Positions 24,014-34,956 of a stretch of DNA of 64,000 nucleotides are shown one piece after another. Both the position numbers and the translations under genes were made by a program. Below the pieces are notes generated by a model, which did no database searches, had not been told where the DNA came from, and was given only the letters and a program-made list of their open reading frames with translations. The DNA comes from Urophycis tenuis (taxonomy: Eukaryota > Chordata > Actinopteri > Gadiformes > Phycidae). Position 1 is the stretch's first letter. Each line of letters opens with the position of its first letter. The stretch covers positions 10,461,678-10,525,677 of the forward strand of contig JAXIVH010000014.1 in NCBI GenBank assembly GCA_036785325.1, given 5' to 3'.

Positions 24014-24389
24014 CCTACTTCGTTCAGACTAATGTCTTTCTGGTGTTTCTGACTCTGAGTCTGAGTATGTCTGTGCAGCAAAAAAAAACAGGAACTGCCT
24101 CAAGCATTTCCAGTGGTGACATGGATCGTTATACTCTGTGTGGGTTGTAAGTGCAACATATTTCTATTTTATGCATGATTCAATCTGTTTCACTGGGCAG
24201 ACATTGAGTCACTGAGCGCTGCGGTTAAGGGCACACCCCTCATTGTCCCCAAAATGAAGGGTTGTAATGCCAGGCAGGAAATCAACGGAGAGAGTCTGGA
24301 CAACAAGCTTTTGGAACAAAAACGTCAGGCAGGAAAATGGATTTTCCTTGTTCCCCTTTTCCTTTAATTTCTGTATAATACACTGATAC

Positions 24390-24520
24390 TATAGTGAGGT
24401 GTGTGTACAAATTGCGTGTATGGGTGCGAATGTGTGTGTGACTGTGTGCAAATGTGTGTGTGCTGATGTGTGTCTCTGTGTGCATGTGTGTCTAGGTGTG
24501 TGTGTATTTGTGGATACAGC
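24390..24520 (+). repeat. Imperfect (TG)n tract
   Basis: TGTG-rich sequence between the first and second receptor genes. The Cys/Val and Thr/His frames across it are artefacts. Confidence 0.8.
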
Positions 24521-24918
24521 GTTGTGTGCAGAAGCAGGGGGCTTTGGAGTACACATGGATGCATGTCTGTCTGATGTTTGAGGGGCCACCTTTTGTGTTC
24601 TCTTTGACATCGTCCTGATAGAGTGAAAGGAGTCGGGCTTCTGTTGCTCTGTGTGTTCTCCAGGGCGACAGCATGCACACACTTTGCACTCCCGCTGATA
24701 ACAGTTTGCACGTCTGCCTCTCCCCTTACGCTCCATTAAAACATTATCTCCCACTTGTTCGGAATCCGTGCCACATACATTTATCTCTATTGACACAATG
24801 AAAAGCTTTATATTCTCCACTGCATAGTATTAATCACATAGCCACGTCATCGTCCTGTCTCGTCGCTCAGTCTTTCCCCTCGGAGCACTCTCTTGGCCAG
24901 GACCCTCTCTGGACAGAC

Positions 24919-26013
24919 ATGCTCTCCAACCAGTCCCGTGGGCCTGTGACCGAGAGCCTCTCCCAGACCTCTGAAGTTTGGTGCAACAGCACCGCAGCCT
25001 GGGACTGGGTGCACACCATGCAGCCTGGCTACATGTCCATCATCTGCGCGGTGGGCATGGTGGGCAACGCCTTCGTCCTCCTGGTGTTCTGCCACCGCCG
25101 GCCACGCCACCGCACGGCGGCCGACATCTACCTGGGCAACCTGGCGGCCGCTGACCTGCTGATGGTGTCCGGCCTGCCCTTCTGGGTCGCCACGGTCAGC
25201 GGTCAGTTCCACTGGAGGTTCGGCAAGATCATGTGCCAGCTGGTCAGCGTGGTCATCAGCATGAACTACTACTGCAGCGTGCTGTTCCTGACGCTGGTGA
25301 GCGCCGACCGCTACCTGGCCCTCACCAGGCCGCTGGCGTCCCCCAGGGGGCCGGGCGGCAGGGAGGGCCGCGTGGCCGGGGCCCATGGGCTCTGCCTGGG
25401 AGTGTGGGCGGTGGGCGTGCTGCTCAGCCTGCCGGCGCTGCTGTTCCGTACCGTGGGCTCCTTCCCTGAACTGGGGGTGGACGCTTGCTTCTTGGACTAC
25501 CCCCACAAGGGCTGGAGGATGCGTTACAACCTCACCGTCAACCTGGTGGGCTTCCTCATCCCCGTGCCCGTCGTGTCCTTCTGCACGTTCCACATATGCC
25601 GGGTCCTGCGGGAGAGCCGCGCGCTGCGGGGCCGGAGCAGCGGGGAGCAGGCGGCGGCAGCGGCGGCGGTGGAGAGGAGGGCAGCCTACCTGGTGCTCGT
25701 GGTGCTCGCCATCTTTGTCCTCTGCTGGCTGCCCTACCAGGTCCTCATCTTCCTGGACAGCCTGGATTACTACCACGTCATTTCGGGATGCACGTGGGCA
25801 TATGTGCTGGACATCGGCATTCAGTTGGCCACCTACCTGGGCTACAGCAACAGCGCGTTGAATCCGTTCCTGTACGTGATGGTGGGGAAGCATTTCAAGC
25901 AGCGGGCCAGAGAGGTCTGCAGGCAGGCGCTGTGCAGGAGGAGGTGGAGGAAGGCGGCTCGTAACAGTAACTTGAGCTCCACTTTGAGATACACAGATTG
26001 CAGCAAGGTGTGA
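24919..26013 (+). CDS. Bradykinin B2-like receptor paralogue, GC-rich
   Basis: A 364-residue seven-helix receptor of the kinin family lying between the B2-like and B1-like genes. Visible motifs are NQS and NST N-glycosylation sites in the N-terminus, GNAFVLLVF in TM1, IYLGNLAAADLL in TM2, FHW in ECL1, DRYLAL, CWLPYQ in TM6 and NPFLY in TM7. The closest resemblance is to B2, but it is clearly a separate gene. Oddities are an ICL2 with RGPGG-type insertions, a poly-Ala run in ICL3 (EQAAAAAAVERRAAY), an Arg-rich C-tail and very high GC at third positions in AT-rich surroundings. The frame stays open upstream to 24802, and CAG acceptor-like sites at 24868-24870 and 24898-24900 precede the ATG, so a short 5' coding exon as in bdkrb2 is possible. 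Confidence 0.88.
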   Translation: MLSNQSRGPVTESLSQTSEVWCNSTAAWDWVHTMQPGYMSIICAVGMVGNAFVLLVFCHRRPRHRTAADIYLGNLAAADLLMVSGLPFWVATVSGQFHWRFGKIMCQLVSVVISMNYYCSVLFLTLVSADRYLALTRPLASPRGPGGREGRVAGAHGLCLGVWAVGVLLSLPALLFRTVGSFPELGVDACFLDYPHKGWRMRYNLTVNLVGFLIPVPVVSFCTFHICRVLRESRALRGRSSGEQAAAAAAVERRAAYLVLVVLAIFVLCWLPYQVLIFLDSLDYYHVISGCTWAYVLDIGIQLATYLGYSNSALNPFLYVMVGKHFKQRAREVCRQALCRRRWRKAARNSNLSSTLRYTDCSKV

Positions 26014-26185
26014 CCCATGATCACAGCTTTGTGAAAGGCATTAGGAGTCTATATTTATTAGCTAAATAATGGACTTCAATTAGATTATAGTTATATTATA
26101 CAAACTATCCGGATTTTGTACAATGTTTTGTTATTCATTTTGACAATATTGAATGCAATAGCTCTGGAATTTTAGGCCCATGATA

Positions 26186-26191
26186 AATAAA
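26186..26191 (+). terminator. Poly(A) signal AATAAA, second receptor
   Basis: First AATAAA after the stop (about 170 bp on), within ATAAATAAATAC. Another cluster lies near 26408. Confidence 0.45.
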
Positions 26192-26449
26192 TACATACAT
26201 TGATAATAACATATTCAATGTAATTTGGGATTAACCACTCAACCTTCTATTTACATGACAAACACAATCATCACACATCATGTTTTGAATAATGTCATTG
26301 TTTCAAGTGCACTTTTGTGACTGTTGTGGTATCTCATTTCAACTGAATTTCTGAATGTTGTCTTTGTCTTTGTTTCTACTTAGCTAAATATTTTAGATTT
26401 CGATTGAATAAATAAAATACATTAAATGAATCAATCTATCTGTATTATG

Positions 26450-27290
26450 AATTCACAAATGTGTTGCTCTGAAAAGATTAAGGATTAAATAACGTTGTTT
26501 GTCACATACAGGGCAGGACATACAGAGAAATGAAAGTGGCAGTGTTTACATAATTGTGCAAATTGTACAAACAGAAGCAACAAGATTTTTTCCTCACTGG
26601 TTCATGCATCAGTAATGTTTCCTGGATATTTTGGCGAACATGGCTGAAGATAATGTGCTGTTCAGGGAGACGTCATGACTGTTTAGAGAAAAGACAATGA
26701 GTCATTTCTTTTACAATTCTTCCATATTTGTACATTTAGCTTCTTTGCAGTAGAAGCCAAAACAACTTAGGGGTAGTCGTTGAAAGTCTTGTCATTGGCA
26801 GTAAAATATTGACAATTGTTATTGATTAGAATGTTCTAATCGGTAAATATCTAATAGGTCAGATGTAGGCTACTTTAACAGGGAATTCGTTTTGGTGACT
26901 TAGTACCATGTTTTTGTTTTTATAATAATAATAATTTAGACAAATTGTTTCGTTGATACAATTCCTATGGAAAGTTGTATTTATCATGTTTCTGAATGTT
27001 TCTTATTAATACAGTTCAAGTAAAATGCAGAGTCATCCTCATGAGCAGACACAGATCCAAGATCCGGGAAATGGAGCCTTGTCTATTCTTTATCTTATCG
27101 AGTCATGAATTTCCTATCCATGATAGTGTGACTAATTGATTGATTATATTTTTATACATTTAGCAATGCTACGTTTTCCTTCATTCATATTCAACCACGT
27201 GCGTCTACCAATCTAAAGTCTGTTAGCTTTCGTAATCCTAACATTTTGAACATAGCTCGCCTCCAACGTTTCACAAGATGTCAGTTGTGG
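26450..27290. other. Intergenic between second and third receptor
   Basis: AT-rich, with no coding or repeat feature that I can support. Confidence 0.5.
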
Positions 27291-27296
27291 CCCTTC

Positions 27297-27302
27297 TATA
27301 AA
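27297..27302 (+). promoter_or_regulatory. TATA box of bdkrb1-like gene
   Basis: TATAAA within TTCTATAAAC, about 185 bp before a good 5' splice donor. This places transcription start near 27325-27330 by inference. Confidence 0.5.
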
Positions 27303-27338
27303 CAAGTTGATGGTCCACATATACGGGGTGTAGAAGGA

Positions 27339-27380
27339 ATGCGTCTCTGTGTGCTGAGTTCAGTACACCCTCAAATGTAG
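27339..27380 (+). CDS. Upstream ORF 1 (13 codons) in bdkrb1-like leader
   Basis: ATG at 27339 to TAG at 27378-27380. Its last two codons are ATG TAG, so a minimal start-stop element is nested in frame. It lies within the inferred 5' UTR and could restrain translation of the receptor. Confidence 0.35.
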   Translation: MRLCVLSSVHPQM

Positions 27381-27393
27381 CCTGCAGCACACC

Positions 27394-27441
27394 ATGTCGG
27401 AGGCTCGTGTGCTGATGCTTGGACTATTACACATTGAATGA
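27394..27441 (+). CDS. Upstream ORF 2 (15 codons) in bdkrb1-like leader
   Basis: ATG in ACCATGT context, stop TGA at 27439-27441, 43 bp before the donor. It would be translated ahead of the receptor if transcription starts near the TATA box. Confidence 0.35.
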   Translation: MSEARVLMLGLLHIE

Positions 27442-27756
27442 ATATCATATAGCAGTCTGAAGGACTTTTCTTCACCATTTCAAGGTAAGATTCTTTATTT
27501 ATGTATCGGTTTGGTGAATCGTTAGTTCCACTAAAATGTTAATTATTGCAATTTAACTATGGGATTTTACATTAGCCTACATACTAGGCCTACATGCTAT
27601 AGCCAGGCCTATATGAAAAAGTACACCTTTTTATAAGCCTCATTTACTTTTGTTAGGCTATTTCTTAGTCCAAAACTTTTTTCTCTAATAAGATACATCG
27701 ATTTTGAGATTTTGTTTTACATACTCACATTGTATGTACTTATTTATTCCTAGTGA

Positions 27757-28842
27757 ATGGAGCCAATAAACATGTCCATGACAATGGTATGGTCTGAAAA
27801 TAGCAGCACATCCATACTTCCAAACACGACCGATTGGATGGATCAAGAATGGATCCTCCTTCAAAACATTATCCCCCCATACATTTTTACCCTGAGCGTG
27901 TTAGGACTTCTGGGTAACAGCTTCGTCCTGCTGGTATTTTTCATCCAGAAAGACAGTTTAAATGTTCCAGAGATCTACTTGGGAAATCTGGCGCTGGCCG
28001 ACTCAGCCCTCCTCATCTGCCTTCCATTCTGGGCGATGAACATCCGTAACAACTTCAACTGGCCGTACGGGGAAGCCTTGTGCAAGATAGTTAACTCGTC
28101 TGTCATTGTCAATTTGTACACGAGCATCTACATCATCGCAATGATTAGCATCGACAGGTACCTGGCTCTAGTGCAGACCATGAAGGCCAGGTGGCTGAGA
28201 CGCACTCTGTACGCTAAAGTCATCTGCGCTGTCATGTGGCTCCTGGGGGTTCTAATGAGCCTGCCTAACCTGGTGTACAGAACAGTCACTTCCATCCAGG
28301 ACCTCGGAACGATATCTTGTGTACTAGATTACAGTCCCGCCTGGCGATTAGCCCACAAGATTGGGATGAATGTGCTGGGCTTCATTTCCCCAGTGCTGAT
28401 AATTGTTTGCAGCAGCATCGCAGTCATCCGGGCTTTACGCAGAAGGAGGAAGGGGGTTTGTCCTTACGAGGGCAGCGACAGGAAGGCCACAACCCTTGTG
28501 TACGCGGTGGCAGTACTGTTCCTGGTGTGTTGGGGACCCTTTCAAGTCGTCACCTTTCTAGACGTACTGTACGAGCTGGAGCTTCTGGATGACACGCGGT
28601 GGGGCCACCCTTTGGACATCGCACACCAGGTTTCAGTTTACGTGGCATTTCTGAACAGCGTCCTGAACCCGGTGCTCTACGTGTTCTCCGGGCAGTATTT
28701 CAGGAAAAAGGTTAGCGTCCTCTTCAGGAAGGCGAAGCACCATCAGCGGCGGGGCTCTGACATGAGCCTGTATCAGCGCTCTGTGGTGTCCACATACGTC
28801 ATCAGAACAGAGCAAATCAAGATTGTAAATATATTGCATTGA
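27757..28842 (+). CDS. bdkrb1: Bradykinin B1-like receptor
   Basis: A 361-residue kinin receptor encoded in one coding exon; the ATG is three bases past the acceptor TTCCTAG. N-glycosylation sequons NMS, NSS and NTT lie in the N-terminus. TM1 has LLGNSFVLLVFF. LNVPEIYLGNLALAD matches the B1 signature region (LNVAEIYLANLA in mammals). Further motifs are FNWPYG, DRYLAL, a CWGPF variant of the TM6 motif and NPVLY in TM7. A basic C-tail follows with no obvious palmitoyl Cys. Position after B2-like genes in the same orientation matches the mammalian order BDKRB2-BDKRB1. Mammalian B1 is typically induced by injury and inflammation; the TATA box and leader uORFs would suit tight control, but this is inference. 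Confidence 0.88.
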   Translation: MEPINMSMTMVWSENSSTSILPNTTDWMDQEWILLQNIIPPYIFTLSVLGLLGNSFVLLVFFIQKDSLNVPEIYLGNLALADSALLICLPFWAMNIRNNFNWPYGEALCKIVNSSVIVNLYTSIYIIAMISIDRYLALVQTMKARWLRRTLYAKVICAVMWLLGVLMSLPNLVYRTVTSIQDLGTISCVLDYSPAWRLAHKIGMNVLGFISPVLIIVCSSIAVIRALRRRRKGVCPYEGSDRKATTLVYAVAVLFLVCWGPFQVVTFLDVLYELELLDDTRWGHPLDIAHQVSVYVAFLNSVLNPVLYVFSGQYFRKKVSVLFRKAKHHQRRGSDMSLYQRSVVSTYVIRTEQIKIVNILH

Positions 28843-29304
28843 ATGAAAACAGTGTCGTGTTTATTTATTCAGAAAAAAAACACATCAAGTGATAATATTA
28901 GTCATCATAAAATGTATATTGTTTTATACTATTTAGTCTAGTTGTTTGGATGCGCTGTGCTGTTTGAATGATGTAACCATTTAATCTAATCATACAGTTC
29001 TCTAAATTACTAATAGGGGACTGTATAGGCTACCTCTAGATTACTATTACTGTATAGGCTTCTTCTAAATGAGCCTGCTATTAGGGGAACTATATTGTTT
29101 TGCAGTGTACAGTATTGTATTGCATAGTATCATGTTTCTTTGAAAAGTATTTCATTGTATCTTGTTTATCGTAAAATTAAAAAAAAATCATGCAACATGC
29201 ATTAAGAAAGAAAATTGCTTGCAATTCTGAAAGATAATCATGCCTTGCTTACGATTGAGTCCATCCCATGTTGACGTTCTCTCAGCAACCGTCTCTGTAA
29301 ATCT

Positions 29305-29310
29305 AATAAA
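29305..29310 (+). terminator. Candidate poly(A) signal AATAAA, bdkrb1-like
   Basis: AATAAA in CTAATAAACTAAACC, about 460 bp past the stop. A typical downstream element is not obvious. Confidence 0.35.
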
Positions 29311-29319
29311 CTAAACCAT

Positions 29320-29900
29320 TAGGGCAGATTATCGTACCACTCACCCTCTCTGGTGGCCCCTCTTACCTAGTTCAACCTCCCTAGGCCTACATGCACCACG
29401 TGTTGTATGTTAACTTCCAGTACATTTCTGTTTCTGTTTTCTTTGTTTCATGGGGTTCATGTTTCACCCCCCTTGCATGTGTATATACTGTATATATTTG
29501 AGAGAAAAGATTTACATTATTTGTTTTACTTTTTGTTGAAATAAGACAAACAGACAAATGAAATGTGTGTTGCTTGTCATTCGTATCACATTTGTTGTTG
29601 TGTTGACATGCATTGAACAACATCTCAGACCAATTATACTGCCGTCCAAAGGCTGACCGCAGTAAGTACACAGTTTTTCGAAATTGAGCTATAACTAAAA
29701 ATGTGTGTGTTAATGTACGTGTTTTATCTTATGACAAAGTTTCAGACTTCAATTGTGCTTTGTTTTTTAGAAATAACTGTGTTAAAATTGCAGTATATAA
29801 GTACAAAATCCAACTCCAAACTAAAGCAAACTGCAGCAAGTGAAGTAACTGCCGTTTGCTTTGGGATAACAGCTGGCCAATGTCACATTCACACGCATAG
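29320..29900. other. Intergenic, no gene recognised
   Basis: AT-rich spacer between the bdkrb1-like gene and the 29-bp minisatellite. Only short frames are present. Confidence 0.5.
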
Positions 29901-29901
29901 A

Positions 29902-30612
29902 CACACCATTACCACAGGTGACTAGAAGTACACACCATTACCACAGGTGACTAGAAGTACACACCATTACCACAGGTGACGAGAAGTACACACCATTACC
30001 ACAGGTGACTAGAAGTACACACCATTACCACAGGTGACTAGAAGTACACACCATTACCACAGGTGACAAGAAGTACACACCATTACCACAGGTGACTAGA
30101 AGTACACACCATTACCACAGGTGACTAGAAGTACACACCATTACCACAGGTGACTAGAAGTACACACTATTACCACAGGTGACGAGAAGTACACACCATT
30201 ACCACAGGTGACTAGAAGTACACACCATTACCACAGGTGACGAGAAGTACACACCATTACCACAGGTGACTAGAAGTACACACCATTACCACAGGTGACA
30301 AGAAGTACACACCATTACCACATGTGACTAGAAGTACACACCATTACCACAGGTGACTAGAAGTACACACCATTACCACAGGTGACGAGAAGTACACACC
30401 ATTACCACAGGTGACTAGAAGTACACACCATTACCACAGGTGACTAGAAGTACACACCATTACCACAGGTGACTAGAAGTACACACCATTACCACAGGTG
30501 ACGAGAAGTACACACCATTACCACAGGTGACTAGAAGTACACACCATTACCACAGGTGACTAGAAGTGCACACTATTACCACAGGTGACTAGAAGTACAC
30601 CATTACCTCATG
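29902..30612 (+). repeat. 29-bp minisatellite, about 24 copies
   Basis: Unit of 29 bp with core ACCATTACCACAGGTGAC, repeated head to tail without spacers. One position varies between copies (GACTAGAA, GACGAGAA, GACAAGAA). Every unit has a CAGGTG E-box motif, apart from one with CATGTG. It lies 1 kb past the B1-like gene. Confidence 0.95.
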
Positions 30613-31116
30613 ATTACAATTGTTATACAATTATAAACAATGTTAGTTGGGTAAAAAGACACGTAATATTATCTTATTTTTTTACAGAATTTCAATGTCA
30701 CCGTGTATTTATTACTTGTATTATATAATAAAGGCAAGGATAATGGACATTATTAATGAGATTACATTCAAGGCAACAGTGGTGACGCTGAAAACGATGA
30801 TGAAAATGAAACACTTTAATGCCATAGTTAGTAGCTACTGCAGTTAGGCTTTGTAGGGCAGTACATGGAGTACATAGAGACACTATTGGGTAATATGGCT
30901 CACTTAAGGTGCAGCCAGTAAAGAGTAGACACAGTATGAACCCCGGTGTATACATCAGGAAACTAGACCGTCACACTCCCACCTTCTGGGAATTGGTTCT
31001 AACCATAGACTGTATATGTTCTAACATGTTGAATGATATGGGCATTAATTACTTATCTTTATTATCTTCATCAATTAATTAATGAATTCATTATAACATT
31101 TATTGTCAACAGATTA

Positions 31117-31290
31117 ACAATAGAAATACAGTTTTGAGGGTATTTCGAAGGCGTCTATGTATGGTGCTCCAGAGATATCTGAATGAGCAGCATGCGTGGT
31201 AGCCATGGCAACGTCTCGTAATATCACTTTGTACCTCGAGAGGCTCGTCGCCACGGCGTCCAGTCTGCCCAACATGAGAGGACCAGAGAG
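31117..31290 (-). other. Unidentified exon-like block
   Basis: On the minus strand an open stretch from about 31290 to a TAA near 31117 reads like a real protein end (SGPLMLGRLDAVATSLSRYK, later APYIDAFEIPSKLY) and follows an AG acceptor-like CCTGGCAG. I cannot name the family and see no certain partner exons. It may be a terminal exon, a decayed exon or chance. Confidence 0.3.
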
Positions 31291-32094
31291 GTGCTGCCAG
31301 GCCGGCGTGTTCAAACCTCATTCCATCGCGGTAACATGAAGAAATCACAGGCTCGGTCCCTAATGATGGAAACAAAACAAGAGTTAACATTGCCCTGCTG
31401 CTAAGTTTGATGCCGAACTTGCAATGTTTCGTCTAGACCGGTCCGTAAACAGCTGAAAACGACCAGCCATTCTGAAGCTGTTCATAGTTGTTCATCATGT
31501 CCAATTCATAGTTGTCCACCATTTCCAAACGTATTGCATTGCAACATATAACTGCAAAGCTTCCCTGGCTTTCGTCCTCATGACAGACTGGCATTTTTAC
31601 GGAGAAGCAGGAGAAGGTTGGAGCTTGCAGGGTACAGACAGCTCATATCTAGCACCCTTTCTTCCTGTTGAGTGCATTGCTGGCAGATATGTGGTAAACA
31701 CGTCCACTGGGGATTTCAGTGAGGTAGCAGAAACGAAGATCTTAGTCCTGCCCCTCTGCATGGTGTTTGAGATTCAGGACAGTGTACTAAGCTCTTCAAA
31801 GGCAAGAGGTAGGTTTTCAGCACTAGGTCAAGCAACTCTTATCTTATCACCAGCCCTTCAACCCCTGCATGCGTCAGCAAAAGTGTAAAAAGGATTGTGC
31901 AACAAGCAAAATGGAGACAAAAACAAACAGTGGGAGAGGTTATGGACAGGCGGCCAACCAGCTGTAAAACAAGTTACTGATCACTGAATAGTATTCAAAT
32001 AGATTGTACTGTTGTGTGAATCTTTTTATTCATGACATTATTGCCCATTACTAATGGAATACAAGGTGAATCATAGTACACTAACCTACCTACC

Positions 32095-32123
32095 TAATCA
32101 TAGACTAACCTAGTCTATGATTA
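32095..32123. repeat. Perfect 13-bp inverted repeat
   Basis: The arms 32095-32107 and 32111-32123 are exact reverse complements around ACC. Confidence 0.85.
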
Positions 32124-33741
32124 TACTCAGTGTGATGTATTGTCACATTTTGGTGGATGGCCTTTCACCCAGTTTCTCTCATCCTTTGACCTCGCCGCCC
32201 TCATCCATTCCTTTCACAGCATTTTCTAACCATTGCTTTGTCTCGATTGCTTATCAGAAGAATGATTTTCTCAAAAAGGCTTATCTTATCCAGGCTTATC
32301 TCATTCATATAGCATGTCTATTGTTATTGTTGATTGTTTACTGTAGCGCACCAACCACCAAGTCAAATTCCTTGTATGTGCAAACCTACTTGGCATTAAC
32401 ATCTCTCTGACTGACTTCTTCTGAATTCTGATGGCAGGCATGATAATGATTATAATCCTTCTCAGGGTATAGTCAAATTATCCCATAACATCCACAGCAA
32501 TTTACAGTGCTGCTTACTGATGAAAAGCGTACATTATATACAGTGAGCAATTGCAATTGATCATTATTTTAAAATCCATGTTCCCAGTGTGCTTAAGTTC
32601 TTTAAAAAATTGACAGCCACTGCTCTTTGTCAGGTCTTCACATTCCTGGGTCCTAACCCCCAAAAGCCCCTATTGCTTGTCCCACCAATCTTTCTTACAG
32701 AAATCCTACAGAAAATTTGCTGTGTCACCTGTGTGTGACACTAAGTCATTTTTCCAAACTATTATGCTAATCTTTGCAGTAATGTTGAGTGTGAAGCAGA
32801 GCCACTCTGGTGAAGTGTGGTCTCTGGCCAGCAACCACCAACCAGCCCTAGACAGCCTTTTCCATTGCTCCTGTAGAGCTGTTTTCCTCGCTGTCACTTG
32901 AGTGTCATTTCTGTCAAGGGTTTTGTAGTACCCTGCACTGGAAGAACAACCTCACACTTAGAGGTTAAACATGGCTTCATCTTAACAATTTTAACACTTC
33001 ACTTGCTTTCATTATGAAAACAATCTTCTATCTATCATGATACAAATGTATCCAGAGTTTTATTGGCCCTGACTTGTTTTAATTAAGTATAAAAACTAAA
33101 ATCGTTAAAGGAACCATGAAGGATCATACAGTTGTGTACAAAGTTGTGTGCAAAAAGGGTCCATTCATTAAATAATCAAATTCAATATCTAGATCTGCTC
33201 ATTATCATATCAATCATTATACAAAAATGTTGTAATATAAAAGTACATCAGACATCAAAATAAACCACTGCCTAGACAGAGCTCCAAGACTGTGGAGGGA
33301 AAACGGGTGTGTGTTAAAGTAGCTCTCTCGGCCATCATCACAGCCATCCACATCACCTGTTGCACAGATGGAGAGCCACACATCCACAAGCACCACGTAG
33401 AAGTGTCCCTTCATCGTGACCTCCGAGAGTGAAGGGCACTTTGACGTCACAGAATGAACACCACCCAGGTTCGCAGCGTAGAACGTAACTTACAAACATA
33501 GGAATTTACTTGTTTGTCATGTTAGTAAGAGTGACAAAATGGCATATATTTCTATTGAGATGATCAAATAAGACATTGCCACATTTGGAAATAAAAAGAA
33601 AATAATAGATGGGTTTGGGTTCCCTTTAATGTCATTATCATTATAAGAAAATATACAAATATGTTCTATTTAATCCAAGTACAACAATGATTTTTACTGT
33701 GTGAGTGAAAGTGACTAGTATTTGTATTCAGAACAAGAGCA

Positions 33742-33858
33742 CTTAATTAAGGCTCTGATGTCTTCTTCTGCTCTCGAGACATTGTTGGAAATGGGACTAT
33801 TTCATCAAGATGATTCAGTTCTACAAGCTCAAGTAACAGTTGTTAAAGATGCATTAGG
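33742..33858 (+). other. Unidentified exon-like block 1
   Basis: Between an acceptor-like GTATTCAG and a donor G|GTAAGA the frame is open for 38 codons and reads plausibly as protein (includes ALETLLEMGLFHQDDSV). I do not recognise a family. See the three following blocks on the same strand. Confidence 0.3.
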
Positions 33859-34274
33859 TAAGATTCGATCTTAATTGCACATCATCTGAATCAATCAGTG
33901 GGGCTGCGACAGCGGAGGGTCATATCAGCTCAGTATGATATTGTTGTTTCATCCTATTTACCTCACAGCTGCATACACCAGAAAGAAAATCTATCCATAT
34001 CACGAATATCACTTTGTACACTTTTTTATAACATTTTTCACTTTTTCATTTAATAAACAGTGAGCCATATCAACCTATAAGAAATTCTGCATACAATAGA
34101 ATGTCTTTATCTAGGCGTGATGACCGATTACACAATAATGTTGCTATGAATTCATAGTGGCGGTAATTGAAAATGTTGTGATCAACATATTCCTATTTGT
34201 CGTCATCTGTAACGTCTGCAGTGTGGTGTCAGCTCACAGTGGCTGTACTCCTCTTTAGTTCTGTTCTGGTAGGT

Positions 34275-34393
34275 GCCAAGAAGAGAGCATCGTGATCCGA
34301 CCGTGACCTTCCAGATGACCCTGACTGATGTTGACAGTCACCTCAGAGGACAGCTGATCTGCAAGGTTTTAACACCGGACAGAGCAGTTCAGG
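34275..34393 (+). other. Unidentified exon-like block 2
   Basis: Open from an acceptor-like TCTGGTAG to donor CAG|GTAAAA. It reads HRDPTVTFQMTLTDVDSHLR and on. The phase matches the next block (both 0). The family is unknown to me. Confidence 0.33.
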
Positions 34394-34652
34394 TAAAATG
34401 ATTTGCTATAAAAATTGTGATATGAATAAATTGATGAATAAATTGATAAATTGATACATTTTGCACCACTTTCAATTGAGATACTATTAGCTTCATGATA
34501 TTTTACGGCACTTCGAACTCATGCTTTTGTAAAGTAGAGGCTGGTTAGATTATGAATATGAAGAGTGAGAGTGAAAATCAAGATTCATCTTTGTTTGAAA
34601 ATGACCTGAAAATGACCTTGAAAATGTTTTCTACCTTTGTTTCATGGGCAGG

Positions 34653-34831
34653 GCACTGCCATTAGACAGCTGGGGGGCAGCTCTAACAAGGGACTGCGGC
34701 AGGCCGTCAAGCTGGATCAGGGTAGCTGTATCATTCAGTGACCACCACAGACTCGCCTCTTCCCCAAAGCCATCACTTTCAGGGAGCATGTGATCCATCC
34801 TGGCCAGTCTGCTTCTGCCTTTACGAGCCTG
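34653..34831 (+). other. Unidentified exon-like block 3
   Basis: The acceptor CATGGGCAG is followed by GTAIRQLGGSSNKGLRQAVK and a TGA near 34738. A different frame then gives RLFPKAITFREHVIHPGQS to a donor CTG|TAAGT-like site. Either the true exon ends at the stop or a frameshift has broken the gene. Confidence 0.3.
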
Positions 34832-34956
34832 TAAGTAACGTTTCTCACCCAAGTAGTAACCACATGGAAATCACCTAATGAACTATCGGGCAACCAGTTA
34901 GAAAGCACTTTGTTACATGGCATTAGACACCTTTCAGTGTCTTTGTCCTCTTCCAG

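Larger units (their letters stand above)
27328..27484 (+). other. 5' UTR exon of bdkrb1-like gene
   Basis: The inferred non-coding exon runs from a start about 30 bp past the TATA box to the donor TTTCAAG|GTAAGATT. The matching acceptor TATTCCTAG is at 27751-27753, three bases before the receptor ATG. It contains two complete upstream ORFs. Confidence 0.5.

Noticed and set aside
24847..25893. 348-codon minus-strand open frame
   Set aside because: It is antisense to the GC-rich receptor gene; high GC at third positions removes stops on the other strand. The receptor motifs on the plus strand are decisive.
29902..30612. CRISPR-like array
   Set aside because: The 29-bp units are directly contiguous with no spacers, in a vertebrate genome; it is a minisatellite.
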